Shown piece by piece: positions 27,201 to 34,967 of a DNA stretch of 64,000 nucleotides (its first letter is position 1; each line of letters begins with the position of its first letter). Location: assembly GCA_025362035.1 (NCBI GenBank), contig JANYIN010000120.1, positions 1 through 64,000 of the forward strand. Direction: 5' to 3'. The translations under genes and the position numbers were made by a program. The DNA is from Gemmatimonadaceae bacterium. Lineage in GTDB: Bacteria > Gemmatimonadota > Gemmatimonadetes > Gemmatimonadales > Gemmatimonadaceae. The notes below the pieces were generated by a model. The model had not been told where the DNA came from and made no database searches. It worked only from the letters and a program-made list of their open reading frames with translations.

Positions 27201-28189
27201 CGCAGCGGCGGACCGACGCGGTGCTCCGCACCGTGGCGAGTGGCGTGATCGCCGTGGACGAGGCCGGACGCGTCATTCTCGCCAATCCGCGCGCCGAAGT
27301 GCTGCTGGGCGACGTGCCCGGCGCCGGCGAGCCCGTCGCGCGGCTGGGCACGTCGGCCGTCGCCATGCGCGTGGCGGGCTTTCTACGCGGCGGACACGAC
27401 GGCGACGGGTTCGAACTGGAGCGCGACGGACGAACGCTGCGCGGCCAGCTGACGCGCTTGCAACGTGGTGGCGCGGTGCTCACGATCGACGACGTCACGG
27501 AACTCGCGCGAGCGCAGCGCGTGCTCGCCTGGGGCGAGATGGCGCGCCAAGTCGCTCACGAGATCAAGAACCCACTCACCCCCATCCGACTCGGCGTGCA
27601 GCATCTACGCCGTGCGTGGGGCCGACCGGATTTCGAGTCCGTGCTCGAACAGAACGTGTCGCGCATTCTCACGGAAATCGACCGCCTCGACGAGATTGCG
27701 CGCGCCTTCAGTCGATACGGAAGCGTACGCGAGGAGCGGTCACCCGCCGAACCCACCGACGTGGCGGCCATCGTGTACGATGTGGTGGAACTCGAACGCC
27801 TCGGGGAAAGCACCGTGCGCTGGAGCGCTCGCGTGAGCGCGGACGTGCCTTTCGCGCTGGCGCGCGCGGACGAGCTGCGAGAGGTGCTGCTGAATTTGTT
27901 CGAGAACGCGCGCCTCGCAGATGCGCGCTCGGTTACGGCTACCGTCTCAGCATTGCAGGTCAGCGAGGGCATCACCCGCGTCCAGATCGGGGTCGTGGAT
28001 GACGGGTCAGGGATTGCCGCCGCCGTGCTGCCGAAAATATTCGAGCCGCACTTCTCCACACGTACGAGCGGCAGCGGCCTGGGCCTCGCCATCACCCGGC
28101 GTCTGGTGGAAGGGTGGGGTGGAGACGTGACGATCGAGAGCACGGTGGAACTTGGCACGACCGTGCGTATAACGTTGCGCGCGACGTGA
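24242..28189 (+). CDS. NtrY-like membrane sensor histidine kinase, very large
   Basis: 1315 residues from GTG 24242; the frame is open for ~50 bases more upstream with no ATG/GTG/TTG, so a rarer start cannot be excluded. Many hydrophobic segments occur within about 1-490 and again around 715-735 and 760-780. A HAMP-like region near 925-985 (ALAARQLARPIGALRSAARA) and a PAS domain (~995-1090) follow. The HisKA box has phospho-acceptor H1106 (VAHEIKNPLTPIRLGVQHL), and the ATPase domain has LFENARLA, VVDDGSGI and SGSGLGLAI. The layout resembles NtrY. No response regulator is adjacent, and the signal is unknown. Confidence 0.9.
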   Translation: MLASAAIAVALLAASAWLGESSSVYLATCLVATVVAAAALPWTPQPTVRWPLGIAVVALFASGAIATRAQVRLARFAHAPSEVGDQAAEAQQVRLRQRVDAELVTLRAIADAVKTLPREPAEAVHTIERILGDGDLRAAFVLHADTLVTWGGTLHAEPLHLNQSSGVVATPFGLTLYVVNDSGGSRTVAASLLYATSPADHLIRGIAQRIPSDEVAEGFDIGPPSAIVHAGDLQYMDKGRPLFTSRALVPSPGEVLYRLRERAHVRIGIALFVALLAFMVAMAGRDGGAASLIGGALVVLSSLAILPLSEFSTRSRLFDASVYFLPTGRAFTSNAAALAFTSATVLLLVLAAVRRVGSRLPRALGATLAAVTIVSGPFAVRALSRGISPPSEGVSRALWVIWTVPLCLTATSLLVLAHWAGRRSLGGRRGVPIAIGPALALFAAVIAQRVWQAPGQWPQWYSVLWALAVAAVVCGRTSHRALVACATVAALAACTVVWSSASRGRVELAERDVHGLAGPDSSAIGLAERLARSMQGDELPRTPQALLERYVTADLASSGYPVALISWTGAHPIAAFGARPFTPNFDAVATAATEAAARGIRVITSTRSGAYGVLVVAVPMRGGVMTILVAPRTRLIGSDAYSRWYGLATYESGEPPYTVQVIGDSMHTHEAVRWRRQDNVLHGDWPLPGPNGEVRAHVEVDLRGLESLLPRGGLLVLVNLFVVSLVWFVGALADGRAARWLSVRRRRLRSYRARLSVALFLFFLVPAAAFAVWSWQQLFDDAQASRRLLVTETMRAFAGDPAHDPDALKLESVRLDTKLLVYRSGVLAAASDSLFAALAPMGQLLRPDVALALDVAGEASATRAEQIEGATGMLGYRVLPASNGALVLAAPARVDDFLLDRRRRDLGVLVLFATALGAAAALWLSALAARQLARPIGALRSAARAVARGESELPLDANAVSEFLPVFTAFRAMAHDLGESRSALVEAQRRTDAVLRTVASGVIAVDEAGRVILANPRAEVLLGDVPGAGEPVARLGTSAVAMRVAGFLRGGHDGDGFELERDGRTLRGQLTRLQRGGAVLTIDDVTELARAQRVLAWGEMARQVAHEIKNPLTPIRLGVQHLRRAWGRPDFESVLEQNVSRILTEIDRLDEIARAFSRYGSVREERSPAEPTDVAAIVYDVVELERLGESTVRWSARVSADVPFALARADELREVLLNLFENARLADARSVTATVSALQVSEGITRVQIGVVDDGSGIAAAVLPKIFEPHFSTRTSGSGLGLAITRRLVEGWGGDVTIESTVELGTTVRITLRAT

Positions 28190-28198
28190 CTCGGCGCG

Positions 28199-29596
28199 CT
28201 ATTCCGTTTTGCCCGCGGACGCGCCGGCAGCGTCGCGTATTCGGACGGTCTTGATGTTCGTGAACTCTCGGAGTCCGACATCGCTCAGCTCGCGTCCGTA
28301 GCCGGACGACTTCACGCCGCCGAAAGGAAATCGCGCGTCCGACACCACCATGTCGTTGACGAATACGCTGCCCGTATCCAGCTCGCGGATAAATCGGGCC
28401 TGTTCCGCTGCGTCGCCCGTCCAGACGCTGGCGGCGAGTCCGAAGCGCGAATCATTGGCGATGCGGACGGCGTCGTGCAGGTCGTCCGCCACGAAAACGC
28501 AACCGACGGGTCCGAACAGTTCTTCGCTGTAAGCGGGGGCATCGGCCGGGATGTCGGTAAGCACGGTGGCCGGATAGAACGCTGACGACTCGTCAGGCCG
28601 AGTGCCACCGCACACCACGCGCGCACCCAGCGCCACGGACCGCAAAATCTGCTCGTGCAGTTCCGTGGCCAGGCGGGCCGACGCCAGCGGGCCAAGTTGC
28701 GTGGCCGGATGGAGCGGATCACCCACTCGTAACGCCCGCATGCCGTCAGTAAACCCCCTCAGGAACGCCGCCGCGATCTCGCGGTGCACGATGAAGCGCT
28801 TCGCGGCGATGCAACTCTGGCCGTTGTTGATGGTGCGTGCCTTCACCGCCGTCTCGATGGCGAGCGCCAGGTCGGCGCTCGGCATCACGACGAACGGATC
28901 GCTGCCGCCGAGTTCCAGCACGCACTTCTTCAGATGTCGTCCCGCTTCCGTCGCAACGCTCCGTCCCGCGCCCTCGCTACCTGTGAGGGTGATTGCCGCG
29001 ACGCGCGTATCCGCGATGATTCCCGGCACCGCGTCACTGCCGACGAGCAGCGTCTGGAAAACACCGTCGGGTGCACCGGCGCGTCGCGCGAGCGCTTCCA
29101 GTTCGAGTGCGCACTGCGGCACGTTGGACGCGTGCTTGAGTAGCGCTACGTTGCCCGCGACGAGCGCAGGGGCGAGAAAGCGCACCGGCTGCCAGAACGG
29201 AAAGTTCCACGGCATGATTGCCAGCACTACGCCGAGCGGATCGTACGCCACGAACGATCGGTGCTCGCTGTCGGCGACAGGGAGAGGCTCCGTGAATTGG
29301 GGGCCACGCGTCGCGTAGAAATCGCAGGCGGCAGCGCATTTTGCCGCCTCCGCGGTCGCCGCGCCGACCAGCTTGCCCATCTCCAGCGTCATGAGGCGGC
29401 CGAGGCGGTCCTTCTCCTGGTCGAGCAGCGCGCCCAACCGCGCGACCACGAGCGCGCGCTCGCCCACCGGAGTGTGACGCCACACGGATGCCGCACGATG
29501 CGCGTGCATGAGACGAGCCTCGATCTCGGCGGCCGAGTGCTCAGCGAATTCCGCGAGCGTCTCGCCGGAGGCCGGGTTGATGGAACGCAAGGTCAC
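28199..29596 (-). CDS. NAD(P)-dependent aldehyde dehydrogenase, succinate-semialdehyde type
   Basis: 465 residues of the ALDH superfamily. Start INPASGETLAEFAEHSAAEI is typical of succinate-semialdehyde dehydrogenases of the Sad/GabD1 kind. MPWNFPFWQPVRFLAPAL, the cofactor loop TLTGSEGAGRSVA, catalytic Glu in VLELGGSDPFVV and catalytic Cys in INNGQSCIAAKRF are all intact. It oxidises an aliphatic aldehyde, most likely succinate semialdehyde, in the cytoplasm. Its ATG overlaps the stop of the upstream kinase gene (ATGA). The exact substrate cannot be read from sequence. Confidence 0.9.
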   Translation of the reverse strand: MTLRSINPASGETLAEFAEHSAAEIEARLMHAHRAASVWRHTPVGERALVVARLGALLDQEKDRLGRLMTLEMGKLVGAATAEAAKCAAACDFYATRGPQFTEPLPVADSEHRSFVAYDPLGVVLAIMPWNFPFWQPVRFLAPALVAGNVALLKHASNVPQCALELEALARRAGAPDGVFQTLLVGSDAVPGIIADTRVAAITLTGSEGAGRSVATEAGRHLKKCVLELGGSDPFVVMPSADLALAIETAVKARTINNGQSCIAAKRFIVHREIAAAFLRGFTDGMRALRVGDPLHPATQLGPLASARLATELHEQILRSVALGARVVCGGTRPDESSAFYPATVLTDIPADAPAYSEELFGPVGCVFVADDLHDAVRIANDSRFGLAASVWTGDAAEQARFIRELDTGSVFVNDMVVSDARFPFGGVKSSGYGRELSDVGLREFTNIKTVRIRDAAGASAGKTE

Positions 29597-31410
29597 GGCG
29601 TTCGCACTCCTTCGTCATGCCACCACCCCTCGGGGCTTTCTTCGGTGCCGAATATCCGACGCCACCACGGAACGCGTCGCTCGCGCTCCAGTACCGCGCC
29701 CGCGGCGAGGCGCCACGACTCCTGCATCGTGGCTGCGTCCGAAAAGCGATGGATGGGATCCGCCGCCAGCCCCCGTTGCAGCCACTCGGCGATTTCCGGC
29801 GCGAACGCAGACAAGTCGAATGCCCCTGCGAGCTCGCGCGCGAGAATCACCTTGCTGTCCGATTCACCGAACGGTGCGGCGCCCGTGAGCGCATACGCGA
29901 CGATGGCGGCCAGTGAAAAACAGTCGGCGGCGGCTTCCTGCGGTTCGCCAAGCAGCTGCTCGGGTGGTGAGAAGGCCGGTGTCCCGGAGGCCCCGGTGGT
30001 CTCTTCACCCGTCGGGTTGGCGATGCCGAAGTCAGCCACGCGCCATCGCCGGTAGCGGTCAATCAGAATATTCTCCGGCTTGAGATCCCGATGCACGATG
30101 CCGATGGCGTGCGCTGCCGCCAACCCGCTCATCACGTTGTCCACCTGTGGCGCGATCTCGGCGAGCGAGCGTGCGCCGGCCCGCGCGACGAGATCCGCGA
30201 CCGACCCGCCTTCGGCGAGTTCCATGGTGTACCACGAGACGTCGCCGCGACTGTCCCAATCGTAGATCGGAACGATCGCTGGATGCGCCAGTTGGGCGGC
30301 GAGACGCGCTTCGCGACGGAATCGGCCGACGGCGCGCTCATCCCGTGCCACATGCTGGTGCAGGAGCTTGAGCGCGACTTCCCGACCCAGCGAGAGGTCG
30401 CGGACGCGCCAGACCGACCCGAACGTGCCGGCCCCGAGGGGAGCCAGCACCTCGTAGTCGTCCGCAAGCGCCCAGCGAAGACGCACTTCCGGTGATTCGC
30501 GCGAGGCGGCTGTGGTTTCGCCGCTGAGCGTGAGCACGGTCCGGCTACCGAGTACCCGGTCCATGGCGCGTACCATCCCCGCCACAGTCCCGTACCGATC
30601 GGCCGGATCGGCGTGCAGGGCGCGGTCGATGACCGTCGCTACGCTGGGTGGCACGTCGGGCCGGACCAGCGACACCGGCGGGATGTTCGCTCGTGGCGGC
30701 GCTTCGCCCGTGAGCGCGTGGAAGCAAAGTGCGCCGAGCTGCCACTGATCGCTGGCCGCGGTGGGGTTCCAGCCGTCGCCCCATTCCGGGGGCAGCGGCA
30801 TTCCTGTCGCATCGGGAGCCAGGCCGTCGGGGATAGCCGCGAGCGGAACGGCCCATTGCCAGCCGAGGAGCCACAGCCGACCCATGGGCGTGCTCCAGAC
30901 ATTGTGAATGGACAGCGCGCCGTGCACGCTGCCGGCATCGTGCAGATACGAGAGCGTGGACCCGACTTCGCGCATCACCCGCAGCACGGCCGGCACGTCT
31001 TCTGTTCCGGACCTCGCCAACCGGGCGCCCACCGTTTCGCCGGCAATCCACCGACGCAGGTAGCCAGGACCCCGCCGGCTGCCGGCGTGCGCGGGCCAGT
31101 AGTGATACGTGGTCGGCACTGCCGGGTGATTGCGATGTGCAAGTGCTCGTGCCTCGTCTTCGAGCCACGAGGCGTGCTCGAGAGCGGGGACGCTCACCAG
31201 CGACAGCGACCGACCGAGCGCGTCGATGACCTCCTGGAGGTGACGGAACTGGTGCCAGAGCCCTTCGGACCCCCAGTGCCAGCCGGCTGGCAGCTCCCAT
31301 TCCGCCAGGTGTTCGGGCAATGCCAGGGAGAGGCGATGAATTTCGCCCGCTTCCTTGAGTGGTCGGTCCTGCGCGCGCGAGGAGCGGGTAGGCGGCGTCG
31401 TACGAGTCAC
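29593..31410 (-). CDS. Tandem pseudokinase-Ser/Thr protein kinase
   Basis: 605 residues with two kinase-fold domains. The C-terminal one (~320-570) is complete: G-loop LGAGTFGSVW, K348 in VALKLL, HRDLKPEN (440-447), D460-F-G and the GTPAFSPPEQ activation segment. The N-terminal one (~38-290) keeps the fold landmarks (STLSYLHDAGSVHG, ASDQWQLGALCFHALTGEAPP, DPADRYGTVAGMVRAM), but its catalytic loop reads HGALSIHN instead of HRDLKPEN and DFG is replaced by GWQ (183-185). It is therefore a pseudokinase, probably regulatory. No transmembrane or PASTA segment is seen. Translation is coupled to the aldehyde dehydrogenase downstream. Confidence 0.9.
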   Translation of the reverse strand: MTRTTPPTRSSRAQDRPLKEAGEIHRLSLALPEHLAEWELPAGWHWGSEGLWHQFRHLQEVIDALGRSLSLVSVPALEHASWLEDEARALAHRNHPAVPTTYHYWPAHAGSRRGPGYLRRWIAGETVGARLARSGTEDVPAVLRVMREVGSTLSYLHDAGSVHGALSIHNVWSTPMGRLWLLGWQWAVPLAAIPDGLAPDATGMPLPPEWGDGWNPTAASDQWQLGALCFHALTGEAPPRANIPPVSLVRPDVPPSVATVIDRALHADPADRYGTVAGMVRAMDRVLGSRTVLTLSGETTAASRESPEVRLRWALADDYEVLAPLGAGTFGSVWRVRDLSLGREVALKLLHQHVARDERAVGRFRREARLAAQLAHPAIVPIYDWDSRGDVSWYTMELAEGGSVADLVARAGARSLAEIAPQVDNVMSGLAAAHAIGIVHRDLKPENILIDRYRRWRVADFGIANPTGEETTGASGTPAFSPPEQLLGEPQEAAADCFSLAAIVAYALTGAAPFGESDSKVILARELAGAFDLSAFAPEIAEWLQRGLAADPIHRFSDAATMQESWRLAAGAVLERERRVPWWRRIFGTEESPEGWWHDEGVRTP

Positions 31411-31465
31411 AGCGTCAACTTAGCGGAAGCGCGCGCGACGGGAGAGGCGACGTGAGTGCGCAACA

Positions 31466-31780
31466 TCACATGCGCGACTCCGACAGCGGTTCTTCCGCGA
31501 CCTGGTGCATTCCGGGGAACAGCGACGTGTCGGGGCGCACGCTCACTTCTACCGTGCGCACGCGCAGCGGCTCGCCTCCATGCGGGGCTCCCGAACTGAG
31601 TGACGGCACGTGGACTGTGACGGCGATGATCCGCCACATGGTGCTGGGCCGCGTCATGCTCCCGTCGCTTTCCACCGAATCGAGTTGCAGCACCTCGCCG
31701 CGCGCGGGAATCACATCACTGAGGCACTCCGCGAGGAGTTGCTCGTTGCGGTCATGCCGGGTGACGCGGAGCGTGATCAT
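31466..31780 (-). CDS. Conserved-looking hypothetical protein
   Basis: 104 residues; I do not recognise a family. The sequence alternates polar and hydrophobic residues in beta-like stretches (MITLRVTRHDRNEQLLAECL, MWRIIAVTVHVPSL, LRVRTVEVSVRP). Codon third positions are strongly G/C as in true genes here, while the overlapping forward frame is Ser/Arg-rich and looks like a shadow. It lies just upstream of the kinase on the same strand (55-bp gap) and may be co-transcribed with it. Confidence 0.6.
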   Translation of the reverse strand: MITLRVTRHDRNEQLLAECLSDVIPARGEVLQLDSVESDGSMTRPSTMWRIIAVTVHVPSLSSGAPHGGEPLRVRTVEVSVRPDTSLFPGMHQVAEEPLSESRM

Positions 31781-31922
31781 TAGTCGTCATCGCGTGGTTG
31801 AGGACGGCGCAAAGCTAACGCGGCGAGGTGGCGCCGAGCCAGCGGGCAAGCGAGAATTCGTGCGAAACCATGCGCATGCCATCGACGTACGGATGAGTGC
31901 CCCCGACCCGAACGAGGTTCCC

Positions 31923-32201
31923 ATGTTGTTTCTGCTTAGCTTTGCTATTTCGGCCATCCTGGCCACTCTCGCCTATGCCCAAACCCGCAACTTCGTTACG
32001 CGTCGGCTTCGATATGTGGACGCCGTGCAGTCGGCACTCGCGCCCATCGTGACTGGCGTGGCGGTCGCGGTGCTGTGTCTCCCAATTGTGGCGTTCCTTC
32101 CACTCGTCGGCCTGGGTACCGCGCTCAGCGTTGGTTTTGCCGTTGGCGCTGGGGTCGCCTCGGGTGCGCGAGAGGTGCGCCGCAAGCTGCCAGGATACTG
32201 A
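31923..32201 (+). CDS. Small membrane protein of unknown function
   Basis: 92 residues from ATG 31923, preceded by a ribosome-binding site (ACGAGG) seven bases upstream; an in-frame ATG at 31893 is an alternative. Two or three hydrophobic segments (LFLLSFAISAILATLAYA, then about residues 38-78 rich in Val/Leu/Gly) and a basic end (AREVRRKLPGY). Family not recognised. The longer upstream reading of this frame overlaps the reverse-strand hypothetical gene and is rejected. Confidence 0.65.
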   Translation: MLFLLSFAISAILATLAYAQTRNFVTRRLRYVDAVQSALAPIVTGVAVAVLCLPIVAFLPLVGLGTALSVGFAVGAGVASGAREVRRKLPGY

Positions 32202-32256
32202 ACGAACGCGGGTTGGTCGCCTCTGCCAGGGGCGTGGGTAAGTCCCGTGCCGATCC

Positions 32257-33399
32257 ATGTTAGGTTTCGGCATGCAACTCGTAACCGCAGACATTTCAGA
32301 TCCCATCAACGCTCGCATCCTGTCGGTGAGTGAAGATCGGATTGCCGGCTTTCTCGAAGATCCGTTCGCGGAGATCGCGCGTCTTTCGGATCTTCCGATG
32401 GAAACGGTGATCGAACGGCTGCGCGGCATGCTCGAGGCCGGCGTGGTGCGGCGTATTCGGCAGACGCTGATGGCGACGAATCTCGCGCCCGGTGCGCTCG
32501 TCGCGTGGAACGTGCCGGTCGACCGTCTCGACGAGGGCTTCGACTACCTGGCAAAGCGCGATCCATTTTCCGGCCACGTCGTGATCCGATCCACCGACGC
32601 CGACACGCCGGGTTCGGTGTACCGGCTCTGGACGACGTTGAAAGTGCCGCAGCGTTTCTCGATGCACGCGCACTGCGAGATGCTGGCCTCCCGCATCGGC
32701 GCGACCGCATTTCGCATCATGCCCGCCAAATGCCTCTTCGTGCTCGGCGTTGGGCACATTCGTCGCAAGGGCATGGAACCGGGCAGCCGCACAGATGAGC
32801 CGAGTGGGGTGCTCGACACCAACATCGCGACGCTTTCGCCACTCGAGTGGCAGGTGCTCGCATCGCTGAAGCGCGAATTCGAATCTGGTGAACTGACGTC
32901 GGAGCCGTGGCGCGCGCGCGCCGACGAAGCCGGCGTGTCGTATGAGGAATTTCTAGCCGTCGCGCGCGCGCTGGCGGAGCGGGGTGTCCTTGGCCGTTTT
33001 TCGACCTTCCTGGAACACGTGAAGCCGTCCGCCTCTGGTGCTCGCGTCACGCGCTACAACGCGCTGTTCCATTGGCGTGTGCCGCTCGGACGCGAGATCG
33101 AAGCGGGGCGGGAGGTGGGGCGCCATCACATTCTCACGCATGCGTACTGGCGCGAGGGCGGTCCCGAGTTCGCGAACGTCAACATCATGGCGGTCGCGCA
33201 CGGGACCGAAAAGGACAGCGTGCTGGCACACAAGGCGGCGATCGACGAGCACCTCGCGTCGGTCGGGATTCCGGTGACGTACACGAACGTGTTCTGGGGC
33301 GGCCGCAGCGAGATCAAGCCGTCGGAAATCATGCCACAGGCGTACGAGGCATGGTGCCGAGCAGAAGGCATCGACCCGGCCACGATGCGCGCGACCTGA
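32257..33399 (+). CDS. Duplicated Lrp/AsnC-like protein, siroheme decarboxylase (AhbA/AhbB) type
   Basis: 380 residues with two copies of the winged-helix plus ferredoxin-like module. Copy 1 has DPFAEIARLSDLPMETVIER then GVVRRIRQTLMATNLAPGAL, matching the AhbA/NirD consensus of wing plus IRRI motif. Copy 2 starts near LSPLEWQVLASLKREF and includes GVSYEEFLAVARAL and GVLGRFSTFLEHVKPS. Such proteins are either heme-d1/alternative-heme siroheme decarboxylases or Lrp-like regulators. The second copy lacks a clean RRI motif. No other heme-d1 gene is nearby, so enzyme function is uncertain. ATG 32272 is an alternative start. Confidence 0.65.
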   Translation: MLGFGMQLVTADISDPINARILSVSEDRIAGFLEDPFAEIARLSDLPMETVIERLRGMLEAGVVRRIRQTLMATNLAPGALVAWNVPVDRLDEGFDYLAKRDPFSGHVVIRSTDADTPGSVYRLWTTLKVPQRFSMHAHCEMLASRIGATAFRIMPAKCLFVLGVGHIRRKGMEPGSRTDEPSGVLDTNIATLSPLEWQVLASLKREFESGELTSEPWRARADEAGVSYEEFLAVARALAERGVLGRFSTFLEHVKPSASGARVTRYNALFHWRVPLGREIEAGREVGRHHILTHAYWREGGPEFANVNIMAVAHGTEKDSVLAHKAAIDEHLASVGIPVTYTNVFWGGRSEIKPSEIMPQAYEAWCRAEGIDPATMRAT

Positions 33400-33409
33400 G
33401 CTCCCCGGT

Positions 33410-34912
33410 ATGCGTCTGTTCGTCATAATTTATCGGTTGCTCCCGTTCGCCATCGCGTTTCGTCGCGATTTTCGGCGCTGGGTGTTCTTCGGCGGTCCGA
33501 TGCGCCGGAGTCCGGACGACCATAGGCGTCGGGCCGATCGGCTCGTTGCCAGTCTCGCATTGCTGGGGCCAACGTTCGTGAAGCTGGCGCAGCTGTTTGC
33601 GGGTCGAGCCGACCTCCTTGCCCCGGTGTACGCCAGGGCCCTGTCGACGCTCACGGATCAGGTGCCGAGCGTGCCGGTCAGCGAGATCGAACGCATCATC
33701 GTCGAAGAGTATGGAGCGCCCCCGGACGAACTCTTCGAGCGCTTCGACCGCGCGCCGCTCGCCGCCGCGTCGCTGGGGCAGGTCCATCGGGCACGGTACG
33801 ACGGCGAAGAGGTCGTGGTGAAGGTGCTTCGCCCCGGCGTCGAGTCGCTGGTCGCAAAGGACGTAAAAGCCGCCAAACGAATCGTGGCGGCAGTCGAGCG
33901 CTTCTGGCCGAGCGAGCACGTCGTCGGGACGCGCGTCGTGATCGACGAGTTTGCGTTGCGCGTCGCGGAAGAGATGGATTTTCGACAGGAGGCAGCGCAC
34001 GCGGCGGTGATCGGGGCCAACTTTGCCGGATCGCCGCGGATCTGGATCCCGCGGGTCGTGACGCCAATGGTCCGGCAGCGCGTGCTGGTTCTCGAATATT
34101 GCGACGGACGCCGCATCGACCGACTCGACGAGTGGGTTGCGGAACGACGGGTGGATCCGCAGCGCCTCGTGCGCGACGTGATGGACCTGTATGCGCGCAT
34201 GATGCTGGTGCACGGGCTGTTCCATGCCGACCCGCATCCCGGCAACATGCATGTGGCGTCGGACGGTCGCCTCATTCTTCTCGACTTCGGCATGGTCGTC
34301 CGGGTGCCGTTGGAATTGCGACGGGATCTGGTGGCAGCAATCTTCGCGGCGATCCGGAAGAATCCGGACGAGCTGGCCGCGTGCTTCCAGCGCCTCGGCC
34401 TCGTCGTGACGGGCGCGGATCCAGCGGTGATTCGTCGCCTGGCCGCCACGCTGCTGTCCGTCGCCGACCTGCGCACCACCACGCGCGAGCGCGTCGAACT
34501 GCTGGCCAACGAAGTGCTCGAGGAGCTCTACGACTGGCCGATCGTGTTGCCCAGCCAACTGGTGTACTTCGCGCGGACCGCATCGCTGATCGAAGGACTG
34601 GGGACGCACTACGACGCGCACTTCAATGCGCTCGCGTTCGCCACGCCCATCGCTCTGTCGCTCCGTACACCTATTCTCGATTCGCTGTATCCGGACGGCG
34701 GGCGGCCTGCGCTGGATGCGGCGCGTTTCGTCGGCGCCGCGATCGGCGCGACCGCCCGCATCGTGCGGCAGGCGTCGCTGGATCTGTTCGGCGCGGTGCG
34801 AGATGCGTTCGCGGAAGCGGCCCTCCCAGCGGACAGCGCACTGCGGAGCACGAACCATACTCTGCCACAAACCAACGGTTCGACACTTCAGGTGCGTAGT
34901 ACAGACGACTGA
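33410..34912 (+). CDS. AarF/UbiB (ABC1) family atypical kinase
   Basis: 500 residues, starting 11 bases after the previous gene. UbiB-family features: LGPTFVKLAQLFAGRADLL (the KxGQ region, with Ala in place of Gly), the Ala-rich loop PLAAASLGQVHRA replacing the P-loop, VVVKVLRPGV with the ATP-anchoring Lys, EMDFRQEA, the catalytic HADPHPGNM and metal-binding LLDFGMV. These ATPase-like proteins support isoprenoid quinone synthesis or lipid homeostasis at the membrane. The C-terminus lacks an obvious pair of transmembrane helices. No ubi or men genes are adjacent. Confidence 0.9.
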   Translation: MRLFVIIYRLLPFAIAFRRDFRRWVFFGGPMRRSPDDHRRRADRLVASLALLGPTFVKLAQLFAGRADLLAPVYARALSTLTDQVPSVPVSEIERIIVEEYGAPPDELFERFDRAPLAAASLGQVHRARYDGEEVVVKVLRPGVESLVAKDVKAAKRIVAAVERFWPSEHVVGTRVVIDEFALRVAEEMDFRQEAAHAAVIGANFAGSPRIWIPRVVTPMVRQRVLVLEYCDGRRIDRLDEWVAERRVDPQRLVRDVMDLYARMMLVHGLFHADPHPGNMHVASDGRLILLDFGMVVRVPLELRRDLVAAIFAAIRKNPDELAACFQRLGLVVTGADPAVIRRLAATLLSVADLRTTTRERVELLANEVLEELYDWPIVLPSQLVYFARTASLIEGLGTHYDAHFNALAFATPIALSLRTPILDSLYPDGGRPALDAARFVGAAIGATARIVRQASLDLFGAVRDAFAEAALPADSALRSTNHTLPQTNGSTLQVRSTDD

Positions 34913-34967
34913 CCTGCGCGCGTGGCTGATCCCGCGGCGGACCGCTACCCGAACTGTTCGAGTCTTC

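Noticed and set aside
31452-31922. N-terminal extension of the small membrane protein
   Set aside because: Ser/Arg/Thr-rich, overlaps the reverse-strand gene at 31466-31780, and a ribosome-binding site supports the start at 31923.
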